Shown here one piece after another: positions 6,447 to 14,115 of a DNA stretch of 16,373 bases; positions within the stretch are counted from its first letter, which is position 1; the number at the start of each line of letters is the position of its first letter. Origin of the DNA: Rhodospirillaceae bacterium (lineage in GTDB: Bacteria; Pseudomonadota; Alphaproteobacteria; UBA8366; GCA-2717185); contig JABJJH010000108.1 in assembly GCA_018660965.1 (NCBI GenBank), positions 1 through 16,373 on the forward strand. The letters run 5' to 3'. The position numbers and the translations under genes are program-made. The notes beneath the pieces are model-generated. The model was not told where the DNA came from, did no database searches, and saw only the letters and a list, made by a program, of their open reading frames with translations.

Positions 6447-7247
6447 ATGGCGTCCTCGAAAAAAAAGGCGAGCCGGGCGAAACCAGGCCCAGCGGCAAAA
6501 CCCGGCGGCGGAAAATCCCGTGCGGACACGCTATTGGTCACCCAAGGCCTGGTGGACAGCCGCACCCGGGCGCAAACGCAAATCATGGCGGGCAACGTCT
6601 ATCTCGGCGAGCGTCGCATTAATAAACCGGGCGAAACGCTGTCCGCCGACGCCGTCCTGGACCTTCGCGGCCCCGACCATCCGTGGGTGTCGCGCGGCGG
6701 CCTGAAACTGGAACACGCCCTAAAGCATTTCGCCGTTTCCGTATCGGGTTCGGTGTGCCTGGATGTCGGCGCATCGACCGGCGGATTCACTGACGTGTTG
6801 CTGACCAGCGGCGCCGCCAAAGTTTATGCGGTCGATGTCGGCAAAGGACAATTGGCCTGGAAGCTTCGAAACGATCCGCGCGTAAGCGCGTTGGAGGGAA
6901 CCAACGCCCGTAACCTCACCAAGGATGATGTGCCCGAACAGGTAGATATTATCGTATGCGACGCCAGCTTTATCGGCCTGGAAAAGGTGCTGCCCGCGCC
7001 GCTTCAGCGCGCGAAACCCGGCGCCTTATTGATCGCGTTGATAAAACCGCAATTCCAGGCGGGCCGGGACCAGATCGGCAAGGGCGGGGTCGTTCGTGAT
7101 CCGGACATTCACCAGGCAGTTTGCGATTCGGTTCGCCACTGGCTTGAAACCGAAATGTCTTGGCGGGTTATTGGCGTCACCGAAAGTCCGATCACCGGAC
7201 CCAAAGGGAATAAGGAATTCCTGATCGCCGCCCAAGGACCCGTCTAG
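6447..7247 (+). CDS. tlyA: TlyA-family rRNA 2'-O-methyltransferase (hemolysin A family)
   Basis: SAM-dependent ribose methyltransferase. In characterised members it modifies 16S and/or 23S rRNA and affects capreomycin sensitivity. The 266 residues begin with a lysine-rich low-complexity stretch (about 3-23). An S4 RNA-binding domain follows at about 24-80 (RADTLLVTQGLVDSRTRAQ, then GERRINKPG), then the linker WVSRGGLKL (80-88). The FtsJ-like domain has SAM motif LDVGASTGGF (105-114), CDASFI (171-176), KPQF (200-203) and a conserved late Glu in TESPI (E246). The ATG at 6447 is chosen because the frame upstream of it runs through the dxs 3' end; the ribosome site is weak. It is the last gene of its operon and ends 13 bases before the opposing sppA stop, with no obvious terminator hairpin between them. 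Confidence 0.92.
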   Translation: MASSKKKASRAKPGPAAKPGGGKSRADTLLVTQGLVDSRTRAQTQIMAGNVYLGERRINKPGETLSADAVLDLRGPDHPWVSRGGLKLEHALKHFAVSVSGSVCLDVGASTGGFTDVLLTSGAAKVYAVDVGKGQLAWKLRNDPRVSALEGTNARNLTKDDVPEQVDIIVCDASFIGLEKVLPAPLQRAKPGALLIALIKPQFQAGRDQIGKGGVVRDPDIHQAVCDSVRHWLETEMSWRVIGVTESPITGPKGNKEFLIAAQGPV

Positions 7248-7260
7248 CGCCAAAGGCCCG

Positions 7261-9060
7261 TTACGGCGACACCAGATAGGGTGGAAGCTGCAATTCCCCC
7301 ACGGGCGCGGGGCGCATCGAAAATCCATCCATCAAGGAACCAACCAACCGGCCCCAACGCCGCATCTCCCAACCCGGTCCCTGGTAGTATGACGTGACGA
7401 GGGCTTCAAGCGCCGTAAATGGCGATTGGCTTTCCTTGAGCACCTCCAGCGCCTGTTCCAACGGGGTTCGCGCAGCGGGACGGACAACCAGCGCCACCGG
7501 TGCGTCCGCCGCTAGCTTCAGCAAGTCACGCATCTCCCCTACCGCCGTCGTTAACCCACCCAGGCGGTCGACAAGGCCAAGCCGCTTTGCGTCCACACCA
7601 GTCCAAACGCGTCCGCGCGCGGCGGCGTCTATGCCGGGGCCGTCCAATCCACGATCCGCGGCCGCCTTCTCGGTAAAATCTTGATAAATGTGATCGAGGA
7701 TCGCCCGCTGCCGAGCCTGGGCGCCGGGTTCGAACGGCCAATGTGGGCTCCACATGCCGGCCTGCGCCCCGACACGGATCTGTTCCCAATTCACCCCAAG
7801 CTTGCGCCATAATTCGCTCAACACGATTTTACCGCCAAATACGCCTATCGAGCCCGTCAGCGTCGCTGGCTGGGCAACGATCCTGTCCGCGCCCATGGCG
7901 ATAAAGTAACCACCCGAAGCCGCGACCACGCCCAGCGACGCGACCACGCGCTTGCCTTTTTCCCGCGCGAACTTCACGGCGCGCCACACCGAATCAGAGG
8001 CGCCATACCCCCCGCCCGGACTGTCAATTCGCAGAATAATCCCGTCGATCTCCTTGTCCGCCGCAATCCTTCGAATGGTTGCGGCGATCCTGTCTGCAGC
8101 CAGCGCGTCGTGCCGAAATGGCGTCGAAGCAGTGGTTGACGTGACCTCTCCAACGCCATGGATCAACGCAATTCGCGCCGACGGATTTTCCGGTTCGGCT
8201 TCAAGCGTCTGGGCGTAATCATGGATGGATACTGTCGCCGCCTCATCGCCGTTCCCCACATTGGCGCGCGCGCGTTGGGCCGCCGCGAATCCATCCCAAT
8301 AACCCAGTTTATCGATCAATCCATTCTGCATCGCCGCCTCGCCAATATGCGGCGCACCGTCAATCAATTCCCGAACGCGATCCTCCGTCATATCACGGGC
8401 CGTCGCCAATTCGACGGTCAATTGTCCAAACCACGATTTCAAGACCGCCCGCCAGGAAACACGCGCCGGTTCACTCATGTTATTGCGCGTAAAGGTTTCC
8501 GCCGCCGATTTGAATTCATGCCGCTGTTCGATCTGGGCTTCCACCCCAAGCGTCGCCAAGGCGTCCTTGACGTGGGGAAAGGAAATGGCGACGCCCGTTA
8601 CATTCACGGTTCCCGACGGGCGCATCCAGATTTCCCCTGTCGCGGCCGCGGCGGCGTAATCCGCGACGCCACTAAACGTTGTCGCATGGGCGCTCGCCCA
8701 TTTTCCGCTTTTCCGGAACGCCGTGATCGCGTCGCGCAGCTCCTGAACATGGGCCATTCGCAGTTGATCGCCATGCAGGCGCAGAACGAGCCCATCCACG
8801 CGATTGTCGGTCCGCGCGGCATCCAGCGCCTCCACAATTCGTCGCAGGTAATTGGACGAATCGCCGCGCAATTGTTCGAAAGGATCGTCCGACCTGTTGT
8901 CAATCAATCCACCGCGCAGATCGAGCGTCAGGATCATGCGAGGCGGCAAATCCTTGTCAGGCATATTTACCGCAATCAGCACGGCCCCAACACCGCCGAT
9001 CACCACCGCGGCCCCAATGGATGCGAACAGCCATAGGAAAAAGCGCGCTATTCGTCGCAT
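7261..9060 (-). CDS. sppA: Signal peptide peptidase SppA, long two-domain type
   Basis: Inner-membrane serine protease that degrades cleaved signal peptides on the periplasmic side. The 599 residues match the long, duplicated form (E. coli about 618) rather than the short Bacillus type. Residues 7-31 form the single N-terminal membrane anchor. The N-terminal half carries the general base in HEFKSAAETF (K184), which aligns with the E. coli VGTYKSAVEPF lysine. The C-terminal half carries the nucleophile in VVAASGGYF (S382) after DSPGG (346-350), followed by LTGSIGVFGG (401-410). Both catalytic residues are present, so it should be active. It starts 9 bases after the TPR gene stop, with AGGCGGG upstream, and is the last gene of the minus-strand run. 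Confidence 0.94.
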   Translation of the reverse strand: MRRIARFFLWLFASIGAAVVIGGVGAVLIAVNMPDKDLPPRMILTLDLRGGLIDNRSDDPFEQLRGDSSNYLRRIVEALDAARTDNRVDGLVLRLHGDQLRMAHVQELRDAITAFRKSGKWASAHATTFSGVADYAAAAATGEIWMRPSGTVNVTGVAISFPHVKDALATLGVEAQIEQRHEFKSAAETFTRNNMSEPARVSWRAVLKSWFGQLTVELATARDMTEDRVRELIDGAPHIGEAAMQNGLIDKLGYWDGFAAAQRARANVGNGDEAATVSIHDYAQTLEAEPENPSARIALIHGVGEVTSTTASTPFRHDALAADRIAATIRRIAADKEIDGIILRIDSPGGGYGASDSVWRAVKFAREKGKRVVASLGVVAASGGYFIAMGADRIVAQPATLTGSIGVFGGKIVLSELWRKLGVNWEQIRVGAQAGMWSPHWPFEPGAQARQRAILDHIYQDFTEKAAADRGLDGPGIDAAARGRVWTGVDAKRLGLVDRLGGLTTAVGEMRDLLKLAADAPVALVVRPAARTPLEQALEVLKESQSPFTALEALVTSYYQGPGWEMRRWGRLVGSLMDGFSMRPAPVGELQLPPYLVSP

Positions 9061-9069
9061 CCGACCCGC

Positions 9070-10452
9070 CTATCCGTCGCTCAGAAGCGAAGACGCGGCT
9101 TCACGCGCCCGCGCCGCGTCATCCAATGCGCCCAGACCATCCAGAGCGTCGGCAGTGCGTTTCCATCCCCAGACACCATTGGGATTTAACGCGGTGCGTT
9201 CGGACAACAAGGCGCGTGCAAACCGATATTCATCCGCCTTCAAAGCAGCGGAAATCAGTAATCGCTGGAACAAATCCCGCTGGGCATGGCTGCCGCCGAT
9301 CCGCCGAACGTCATAGCGCACCGGCGCCAGTAACTCGACAGCCCGGCGATAGTCGCCTTTCTCATAAGCGATGATAGCGCCCAAAAGCGGCCGCCCGACT
9401 GTATCGTAAATTGGCGCTTCGGTCGTATCGGTGAATTTGGCTTTCGGCATCGACGCCGCCAAGGCGTCGGCTGCGTCGAAGCGTTTTTCCACGGCCAGCG
9501 CCATGCCGTAATGGACGTCGATGAACGCCAGAATATGATCATTGGTCTTCGTCTCGGATTTATCCGCAAGTTCGCGCCATCGGTCGCCGACATCGACGCC
9601 TTGTTCGCCAAGCCGCCACAACATCGCGATGGCGTTGGTGATGTCCAGGTAATCCTCGGATTCAACATTCCGGAAACGGGTGTCATAAAGATCAAGAACC
9701 CTGTCGAATTGTTCCAGTTCCAAATGGTACAGACCCAGATGCCACCATGTGTGATAAGCGAAGTTGTTGCATGCCCCCCAATTCGGAGCGAGGTCGGTGA
9801 GCCACTTTACGCCGTCGCGGTGGCGACCCTGCATTTCATACACATGCGCCACTGCGTGGGTGGTCCAGATATCCTCGGGGTTCTTTTCGACGGCCTGACG
9901 GCCAATCGCTTCCGCAGCCGCATAATCGCCTGATTCCTCCAACCCGAAAGCGTGAAAGCCTTGCACAAACCAATAGCCCGGCGTGGTCTCGTCCCAATAG
10001 GGCAGAACACGGGCGATGGAATCACGCATCTGGTCGGAAGCGCCCAGATAGAAATGGGTGAAATGCGCCAGGCGAAGCGCCAGGACATCGCGTGGATGAT
10101 CGAGGAGAATGTCCTCCCAACGCGCCGTGGCCCCAACAAGGTCACCCCGGCACCAGGCGTCCAGCGCTTCGATATGCGCGCGTTCCCGATCGGTTGCGCC
10201 ATCGCCAAGCGCGCGCGCCGAGGCCAACCGCTCCTTCGCCTTGGCCTCCAATACCGGTGTGCAAAACAGCTTAAAGAAATAGCCGTTCACAATATGCGCC
10301 ATTGGCATCGACGAATCAGCCGCAAACAACGCTTTCAGGTGATCGCCCGTATCGAGACGGAGCCCAAGATACGCGTTTATCATGGCGTTAAAATGCGCCA
10401 CGGCGTCGGCGTTCGCCGCCGTTAATTCCAATCCGCGCTCGTCCTTGAACAT
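9070..10452 (-). CDS. TTC38-family tetratricopeptide-like protein
   Basis: The 460-residue helical-repeat protein resembles the TTC38 family found in bacteria and animals, whose biochemical role is not established as far as I know. Recognition rests on THAVAHVYEMQGRHRDG (198-214) and the downstream block from HTWWHLGLYHLE (234-245) to VLDLYD (252-257), both characteristic of that family. The rest is degenerate TPR-like helices (for example ESGDYAAAEAIGRQAVEKNP, 173-192). There is no signal peptide or membrane segment, so it should be cytosolic. The ATG at 10452 has GGGA upstream. It lies 22 bases after the aroC stop and 9 bases before sppA, so it is probably part of the same transcript. The context gives no clear functional link. 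Confidence 0.85.
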   Translation of the reverse strand: MFKDERGLELTAANADAVAHFNAMINAYLGLRLDTGDHLKALFAADSSMPMAHIVNGYFFKLFCTPVLEAKAKERLASARALGDGATDRERAHIEALDAWCRGDLVGATARWEDILLDHPRDVLALRLAHFTHFYLGASDQMRDSIARVLPYWDETTPGYWFVQGFHAFGLEESGDYAAAEAIGRQAVEKNPEDIWTTHAVAHVYEMQGRHRDGVKWLTDLAPNWGACNNFAYHTWWHLGLYHLELEQFDRVLDLYDTRFRNVESEDYLDITNAIAMLWRLGEQGVDVGDRWRELADKSETKTNDHILAFIDVHYGMALAVEKRFDAADALAASMPKAKFTDTTEAPIYDTVGRPLLGAIIAYEKGDYRRAVELLAPVRYDVRRIGGSHAQRDLFQRLLISAALKADEYRFARALLSERTALNPNGVWGWKRTADALDGLGALDDAARAREAASSLLSDG

Positions 10453-10474
10453 ATAATGTCCCGTTGTTTGAAAT

Positions 10475-11548
10475 TCAGCCGGTTTGCGCCCGATTCCGTA
10501 AAATGTGGTCCGCTAATACGCAGGCGACCATGGCTTCGCCAACCGGCACGGCGCGAATGCCGACACAAGGGTCATGCCGCCCTTTGGTCGAAATTTCAGT
10601 CTCCTCGCCGCCCGTCGTAATGGTGCGGCGCGGCGTTAGAATGGAACTGGTCGGCTTGACGGCGAACCGCACCACAAGATCCTGACCGGTCGAAATGCCG
10701 CCGAGAACGCCGCCGGCCTCGTTCGAGGTGAATTCGACGCCGCCATCCTCGCCGATGCGCATTTCATCCGCATTTTCTTCTCCACGCAGTTCAGCGGCGG
10801 CGAAGCCTGCGCCAATCTCCACGCCTTTCACCGCATTGATGCTCATCAACGCACCAGCAAGGTCGGCGTCCAGTTTACCGTAAATAGGCGCACCCAATCC
10901 GGCGGGAACGCCCGAGACGACGATTTCAATCACCGCGCCAACCGACGATCCGGCCTTGCGGATTTCGTCGATATAGCTTTCCCACATCTGGGCGGTTTGC
11001 GTATTGGGGCACCAGAACGGGTTCTGCTCGACAACATCCCAATCCCACTGGTCGCGCGGCGCTTTGTGCGGACCGACCTGCGCCAAGGCGCCACGAATGG
11101 TGATCCCTTCGCCCAATATTTTGCGCGCAACGCCGCCCGCCGCGACCCGCATCGCCGTTTCCCGCGCCGACGACCGTCCGCCGCCGCGATAATCCCGAAT
11201 GCCGTATTTGCTCCAATAGGTAAAGTCGGCGTGCCCCGGACGGAATTTATCCAAAATTTCGCTGTAATCCCGGGACCGCTGATCGACATTTTCGATGATC
11301 ATGCCGATGGACGTCCCCGTCGTCACGCCTTCGAACACACCGGACAAAATTTTGATTTGATCCGGTTCCTGGCGTTGCGTCGTAAAACGGGATTGCCCTG
11401 GCCGCCGACGGTCCAGGAATTTTTGAATATCCGCTTCGTTCAACGGCAATCGCGGCGGCACGCCGTCAACGACGCACCCGATGGCGGGGCCATGACTTTC
11501 ACCCCAGGTCGTGACGCGAAATTCGTGACCAAAACTGTTATGGGACAT
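10475..11548 (-). CDS. aroC: Chorismate synthase
   Basis: Last step of the shikimate pathway: anti-1,4-elimination of phosphate from EPSP to give chorismate, using reduced FMN. The 357 residues match the family length. Signatures are GESHG (16-20, with the active-site H19), the FMN/substrate loop RGGGRSSARET (121-131), and GRHDPC (323-328) followed by VGIRAVPV. The ATG at 11548 is preceded by AAGG about 10 bases upstream. It follows fabI after 22 bases and precedes the TPR gene by 22 bases. The fabI-aroC neighbourhood is familiar in alphaproteobacteria. Confidence 0.97.
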   Translation of the reverse strand: MSHNSFGHEFRVTTWGESHGPAIGCVVDGVPPRLPLNEADIQKFLDRRRPGQSRFTTQRQEPDQIKILSGVFEGVTTGTSIGMIIENVDQRSRDYSEILDKFRPGHADFTYWSKYGIRDYRGGGRSSARETAMRVAAGGVARKILGEGITIRGALAQVGPHKAPRDQWDWDVVEQNPFWCPNTQTAQMWESYIDEIRKAGSSVGAVIEIVVSGVPAGLGAPIYGKLDADLAGALMSINAVKGVEIGAGFAAAELRGEENADEMRIGEDGGVEFTSNEAGGVLGGISTGQDLVVRFAVKPTSSILTPRRTITTGGEETEISTKGRHDPCVGIRAVPVGEAMVACVLADHILRNRAQTG

Positions 11549-11570
11549 AGCCTTTAGCCTTAATCAGGCC

Positions 11571-12410
11571 CTAACCCTTCGCCTTGATGCTCGACAAGAG
11601 TTCCGACACTTCTTCCGCCGCATCCACCGCGACCATGCCTACGACATGATAGCCGCAATCGACGTGATGCACTTCGCCGGTAACGCCGCTGCCCAGGTCG
11701 CTCAATAAATACAGCCCGGAACCGCCGACTTCATCGATACCGACATTACGGCGCAGCGGCGAATTCAATTCATTCCATTTGAGGATATAGCGGAAATCGC
11801 CAATGCCGGACGCCGCCAGGGTTTTAATCGGCCCCGCCGAAATCGCATTGACGCGGATGCCTTGCCCGCCCAAATCCACCGCCAGATATCGGACGCTGGC
11901 TTCCAACGCCGCCTTGGCCACGCCCATCACATTGTAATGCGGCATGACCCGTTCCGCGCCGTAATAGGTCAAGGTCACGATGCTGCCGCCATCGGTCATC
12001 AGCGGCGCCGCGCGTTGCGCCACGGCGGTCAGGGAATAGCAGGAAATATCCAGCGTCTTCACGAAATTTTCGCGCGACGTTTCGATGTATTTTCCCTTGA
12101 GTTCATCCTTGTCGGAAAACGCGATGGCGTGAACGACGAAATCCAACGACCCCCAGCTTTCCTCCAGCTCGGAAAACACGGCGTCGATGCTGGCGTCGTC
12201 AGTCACATCGCAGGGCAATATATGCGTGGAACCCACCGATTCCGCCAACGGACGGACCCGCTTTTCCAGCGCTTCGCCTTGAAAGGTGAACGCCACCTCC
12301 GCGCCATGCTTGGCCACGGTTTTCGCGATGCCCCAAGCGATTGAACGGTCGTTCGCCACCCCCATGACTAGGCCGCGTTTACCGGCCATGATCGTCGATG
12401 ATTCCGTCAT
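11571..12410 (-). CDS. fabI: Enoyl-[acyl-carrier-protein] reductase (NADH), FabI type
   Basis: Short-chain dehydrogenase-fold enzyme for the last reduction of each fatty-acid elongation cycle, and the target of triclosan and diazaborines. The 279 residues have the FabI form of the cofactor motif, GVANDRSIAWGIA (17-29), rather than GxxxGxG. The catalytic pair is Y159-x6-K166 (YNVMGVAK), with a further Tyr in TYYG (149-150). ISAGPIKTLAASGI (190-203) is the substrate-binding loop and SGVTGEVHHVDCG (241-253) the C-terminal signature. The ATG at 12410 is chosen over a 19-residue upstream extension because AAGG lies 7 bases before it and homologues begin near this point. The 156-base gap to the J-protein gene contains a plausible promoter. 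Confidence 0.96.
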   Translation of the reverse strand: MTESSTIMAGKRGLVMGVANDRSIAWGIAKTVAKHGAEVAFTFQGEALEKRVRPLAESVGSTHILPCDVTDDASIDAVFSELEESWGSLDFVVHAIAFSDKDELKGKYIETSRENFVKTLDISCYSLTAVAQRAAPLMTDGGSIVTLTYYGAERVMPHYNVMGVAKAALEASVRYLAVDLGGQGIRVNAISAGPIKTLAASGIGDFRYILKWNELNSPLRRNVGIDEVGGSGLYLLSDLGSGVTGEVHHVDCGYHVVGMVAVDAAEEVSELLSSIKAKG

Positions 12411-12453
12411 ACTTTCGCCTTTAACCCCTTCGCTCAATGGCCGCATCATACCG

Positions 12454-12467
12454 GTGCGGCGCCGCAC
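12454..12467. repeat. Perfect 14-bp palindrome GTGCGGCGCCGCAC upstream of fabI
   Basis: It abuts the -10 of the candidate fabI promoter, so the expected transcription start falls near its centre. Its core octamer GCGGCGCC recurs at 12483-12490, inside the promoter spacer. About one perfect 14-bp palindrome is expected by chance in a window this size, so the location carries the weight. Possible operator. Confidence 0.3.
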
Positions 12468-12496
12468 ATCCTACAAGAGTTAGCGGCGCCATCCAA
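12468..12496 (-). promoter_or_regulatory. Candidate promoter of fabI-aroC-TPR-sppA
   Basis: On the minus strand, TTGGAT (12496-12491) and TAGGAT (12473-12468) are 17 bases apart. Transcription would start near 12461, about 50 bases before the fabI ATG. Both hexamers are imperfect. Called by eye. Confidence 0.32.
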
Positions 12497-12532
12497 GCAA
12501 TACCAAATTTGATTGCGGAAAATCACTGCTCC

Positions 12533-12553
12533 GCGCGACAGATTGCGTCGCGC
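12533..12553 (-). terminator. Hairpin after the J-protein gene, possible weak terminator
   Basis: GCGCGAC (12533-12539) and GTCGCGC (12547-12553) form a perfect 7-bp GC-rich stem with a 7-base loop, 13 bases downstream of the J-protein stop. On the minus strand a TTTT run comes only after about 10 more bases, so it may attenuate rather than end transcription into fabI. Confidence 0.3.
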
Positions 12554-12566
12554 CGAGCCACTCGTT

Positions 12567-13439
12567 TTATTCCAGACCGGCTTTCTTGCGCACGTCGTAA
12601 TCGCCGCTTTCCGACCACTCGCGCGCAAATGCCTCTAACTTACTGTCTGGTTTGTCGGGCAGCATGATTTTCAGGCGGATATACTGATCGCCCTTCTGCT
12701 CGCTGTCCCCTGTCCCCTTGATGACCCCGCGGCCCTTCAGCCGCAGGCTACGCCCAGTGTTGGAACCCGTCGGCACCGTAACGGCGACCGCCCCGTGGGG
12801 CGTTGGCACGTTGATTTTGGCCCCCAGCACCGCTTCCGACAACGTAATGGGAATATCCAGGTGGATATCCATGCCATCGCGTTCAAAGTACGGGTGAGGA
12901 TCAACCTGTATTTCAACGAACGCATCGCCCGCCGGTCCACCACCCACGCCCGCCATGCCCTGGTTTTTCAAACGCAGACTGTCGCCTTCCTGCGTCCCTG
13001 GCGGGATATCGACATCCAGTTTCTTCCCGTCATAAAGCTGAATGCGTCGCCGCACGCCCTTTATCCCTTCCAAAAACGGAATTCGCACAGTGTAGGTAAC
13101 GTCCTTGCCTTTCATTTGACCACCGCGGCGACGGCGGCCAAACAAATCGGAGAATATATCCTCGAATTCGGCGCCGCCCTGGCTACGCCCGCGCCCGGTC
13201 GCGTGATCGAATCGCGGCGACCCGTCCGCGTTTATCTCACGCCGGTCGTATTGCCCCCGTTTTTGCGGATCGGACAGCAAATCATAGGCGGCGGTGATTT
13301 CCTTGAACCGCTGCTCGACTATCGTGTCCCCCGGATTGACATCGGGATGCAATTCCTTCGCCAACCGACGATAGGCGGATTTGAGCTCAGCCGGACTGGC
13401 GGTCGGCGAAACCGAAAGGACTTGGTACGGGTCTTTCAT
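12567..13439 (-). CDS. Class II J-domain co-chaperone (CbpA / DnaJ-like, no zinc finger)
   Basis: Hsp70 co-chaperone that stimulates DnaK ATPase and delivers client proteins. The J domain is at residues 1-66 with HPD at 31-33 and the helix IV region DPQKRGQYD. A Gly/Arg-rich linker (about 67-112, including FEDIFSDLFGRRRRGG) replaces the zinc-finger domain. Two C-terminal client-binding beta-domains follow (about 113-262; PPGTQEGDSLRLKNQGM at 146-162 and VPTGSNTGRSLRLKGRG at 222-238). The 290-residue length and missing CxxCxGxG repeats rule out classical DnaJ and fit the CbpA type. It starts 28 bases after the lipoprotein gene stop. A separate full-length dnaJ beside dnaK elsewhere is expected. 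Confidence 0.93.
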   Translation of the reverse strand: MKDPYQVLSVSPTASPAELKSAYRRLAKELHPDVNPGDTIVEQRFKEITAAYDLLSDPQKRGQYDRREINADGSPRFDHATGRGRSQGGAEFEDIFSDLFGRRRRGGQMKGKDVTYTVRIPFLEGIKGVRRRIQLYDGKKLDVDIPPGTQEGDSLRLKNQGMAGVGGGPAGDAFVEIQVDPHPYFERDGMDIHLDIPITLSEAVLGAKINVPTPHGAVAVTVPTGSNTGRSLRLKGRGVIKGTGDSEQKGDQYIRLKIMLPDKPDSKLEAFAREWSESGDYDVRKKAGLE

Positions 13440-13467
13440 TCTTTAGACAACACGTTCAAAACGCGCC

Positions 13468-13938
13468 TTACTTTATAATTTTCCAGCTGCCGTCCGGCTG
13501 GCGGCACGCCTTGCCATAAGCCTCTTCCGACTTACCGCCAACGGTGATCGTCTGCTGGTATTCCCGGCAATATTCGCCCGTGGGGGCGCGGTAGGCCGGT
13601 TTTGGAACCACCGTACCGTAATTGCCCGAATCGGGGTTGTTCCAGGCGACCGACTGCCCCGAAGGAGCGCGTTCCAGCGCGTCACTGGTCGAACGCTGCA
13701 TCGCCGCACGGTCGGCCTTGTCGAGGGACTTTCCAATCTCGCCGCCCATCATCGCGCCGGCCAAGGCGCCAACGGCCACGGCCGCCAACTGTCCCCTGCC
13801 GGACCCGATTTGCGATCCCAGGAGCGCCCCGAGACCGGCGCCGACCAAAGTTCCACCGGTTTGTTTGTTTCCCTGATTGCCCGCACAGGCGGACAACGCG
13901 AACATCGCGGCGACCATGGGGATAATAATTTTGTACAT
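13468..13938 (-). CDS. Glycine-zipper outer-membrane lipoprotein (17-kDa surface antigen-like)
   Basis: The 156-residue envelope protein has a lipoprotein signal peptide: hydrophobic residues 3-15, then lipobox LSAC, with lipidation expected at C18. Residues about 28-70 form a glycine zipper (TLVGAGLGALLGSQIGSGRG, then AVAVGALAGAMMGGEIGKSL) like the rickettsial 17-kDa antigen / RT0821-Lpp0805 group. The C-terminal part has a pair of cysteines (C123 and C140) around EYQQTITVGGKSEEAYGKA, characteristic of that group and possibly a disulfide. The ATG at 13938 has AAGGA 8 bases upstream; a 20-residue upstream extension would bury the signal peptide and is rejected. It is the first gene of the minus-strand run and divergent from pdxH. 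Confidence 0.88.
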   Translation of the reverse strand: MYKIIIPMVAAMFALSACAGNQGNKQTGGTLVGAGLGALLGSQIGSGRGQLAAVAVGALAGAMMGGEIGKSLDKADRAAMQRSTSDALERAPSGQSVAWNNPDSGNYGTVVPKPAYRAPTGEYCREYQQTITVGGKSEEAYGKACRQPDGSWKIIK

Positions 13939-14014
13939 TAGACCGTTCCTTTTTACTGAGTTACGCCCATACACGATTTCGGTCCCTTCCTCTTGCATCT
14001 TGGCACCTTGGCGT

Positions 14015-14040
14015 AGTCTATAGCAGATAAGTCTATAGCA
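14015..14040. repeat. Exact 11-bp direct repeat between the lipoprotein gene and pdxH
   Basis: AGTCTATAGCA occurs at 14015-14025 and again at 14030-14040, a 15-bp period with a 4-bp spacer. On the minus strand each copy reads TGCTATAGACT, which contains an extended -10-like TGnTATA. The repeat could therefore be a pair of regulator sites or a duplicated promoter element for the lipoprotein gene. No good -35 is visible for either copy. Confidence 0.6.
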
Positions 14041-14075
14041 AATTACACGCCAGTTTTATGTATATCCTGATCAAC

Positions 14076-14105
14076 AGGACAAACACGCGCACCTAACCCT
14101 ATATA
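14076..14105 (+). promoter_or_regulatory. Candidate pdxH promoter giving a near-leaderless transcript
   Basis: AGGACA (14076-14081) and TATATA (14100-14105) are 18 bases apart. The predicted start of transcription (about 14112-14116) is at or just before the pdxH ATG at 14116, which has no clear ribosome site. A small inverted repeat, TCCTG-ATCAA-CAGGA (14065-14079), overlaps the -35. Confidence 0.35.
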
Positions 14106-14115
14106 TTGTGGCACC

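Noticed and set aside
8158..9036. 292-residue plus-strand open frame opposite sppA
   Set aside because: Shadow of sppA. The translation is Arg/His/Gln-rich with no domain signature, while the minus strand gives a complete SppA with both catalytic residues.
10997..11557. 186-residue plus-strand open frame opposite aroC
   Set aside because: Shadow with Arg/Pro-rich composition. The minus frame carries every chorismate synthase signature.
12411..12467. N-terminal extension of fabI by 19 residues
   Set aside because: The ATG at 12410 has a good ribosome site and places the cofactor motif near residue 17 as in known FabI. The extension overlaps the promoter-like region.
12795..13478. 227-residue plus-strand open frame opposite the J-protein gene
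   Set aside because: Reverse-strand shadow. The opposing frame has the J domain and both client-binding domains intact.
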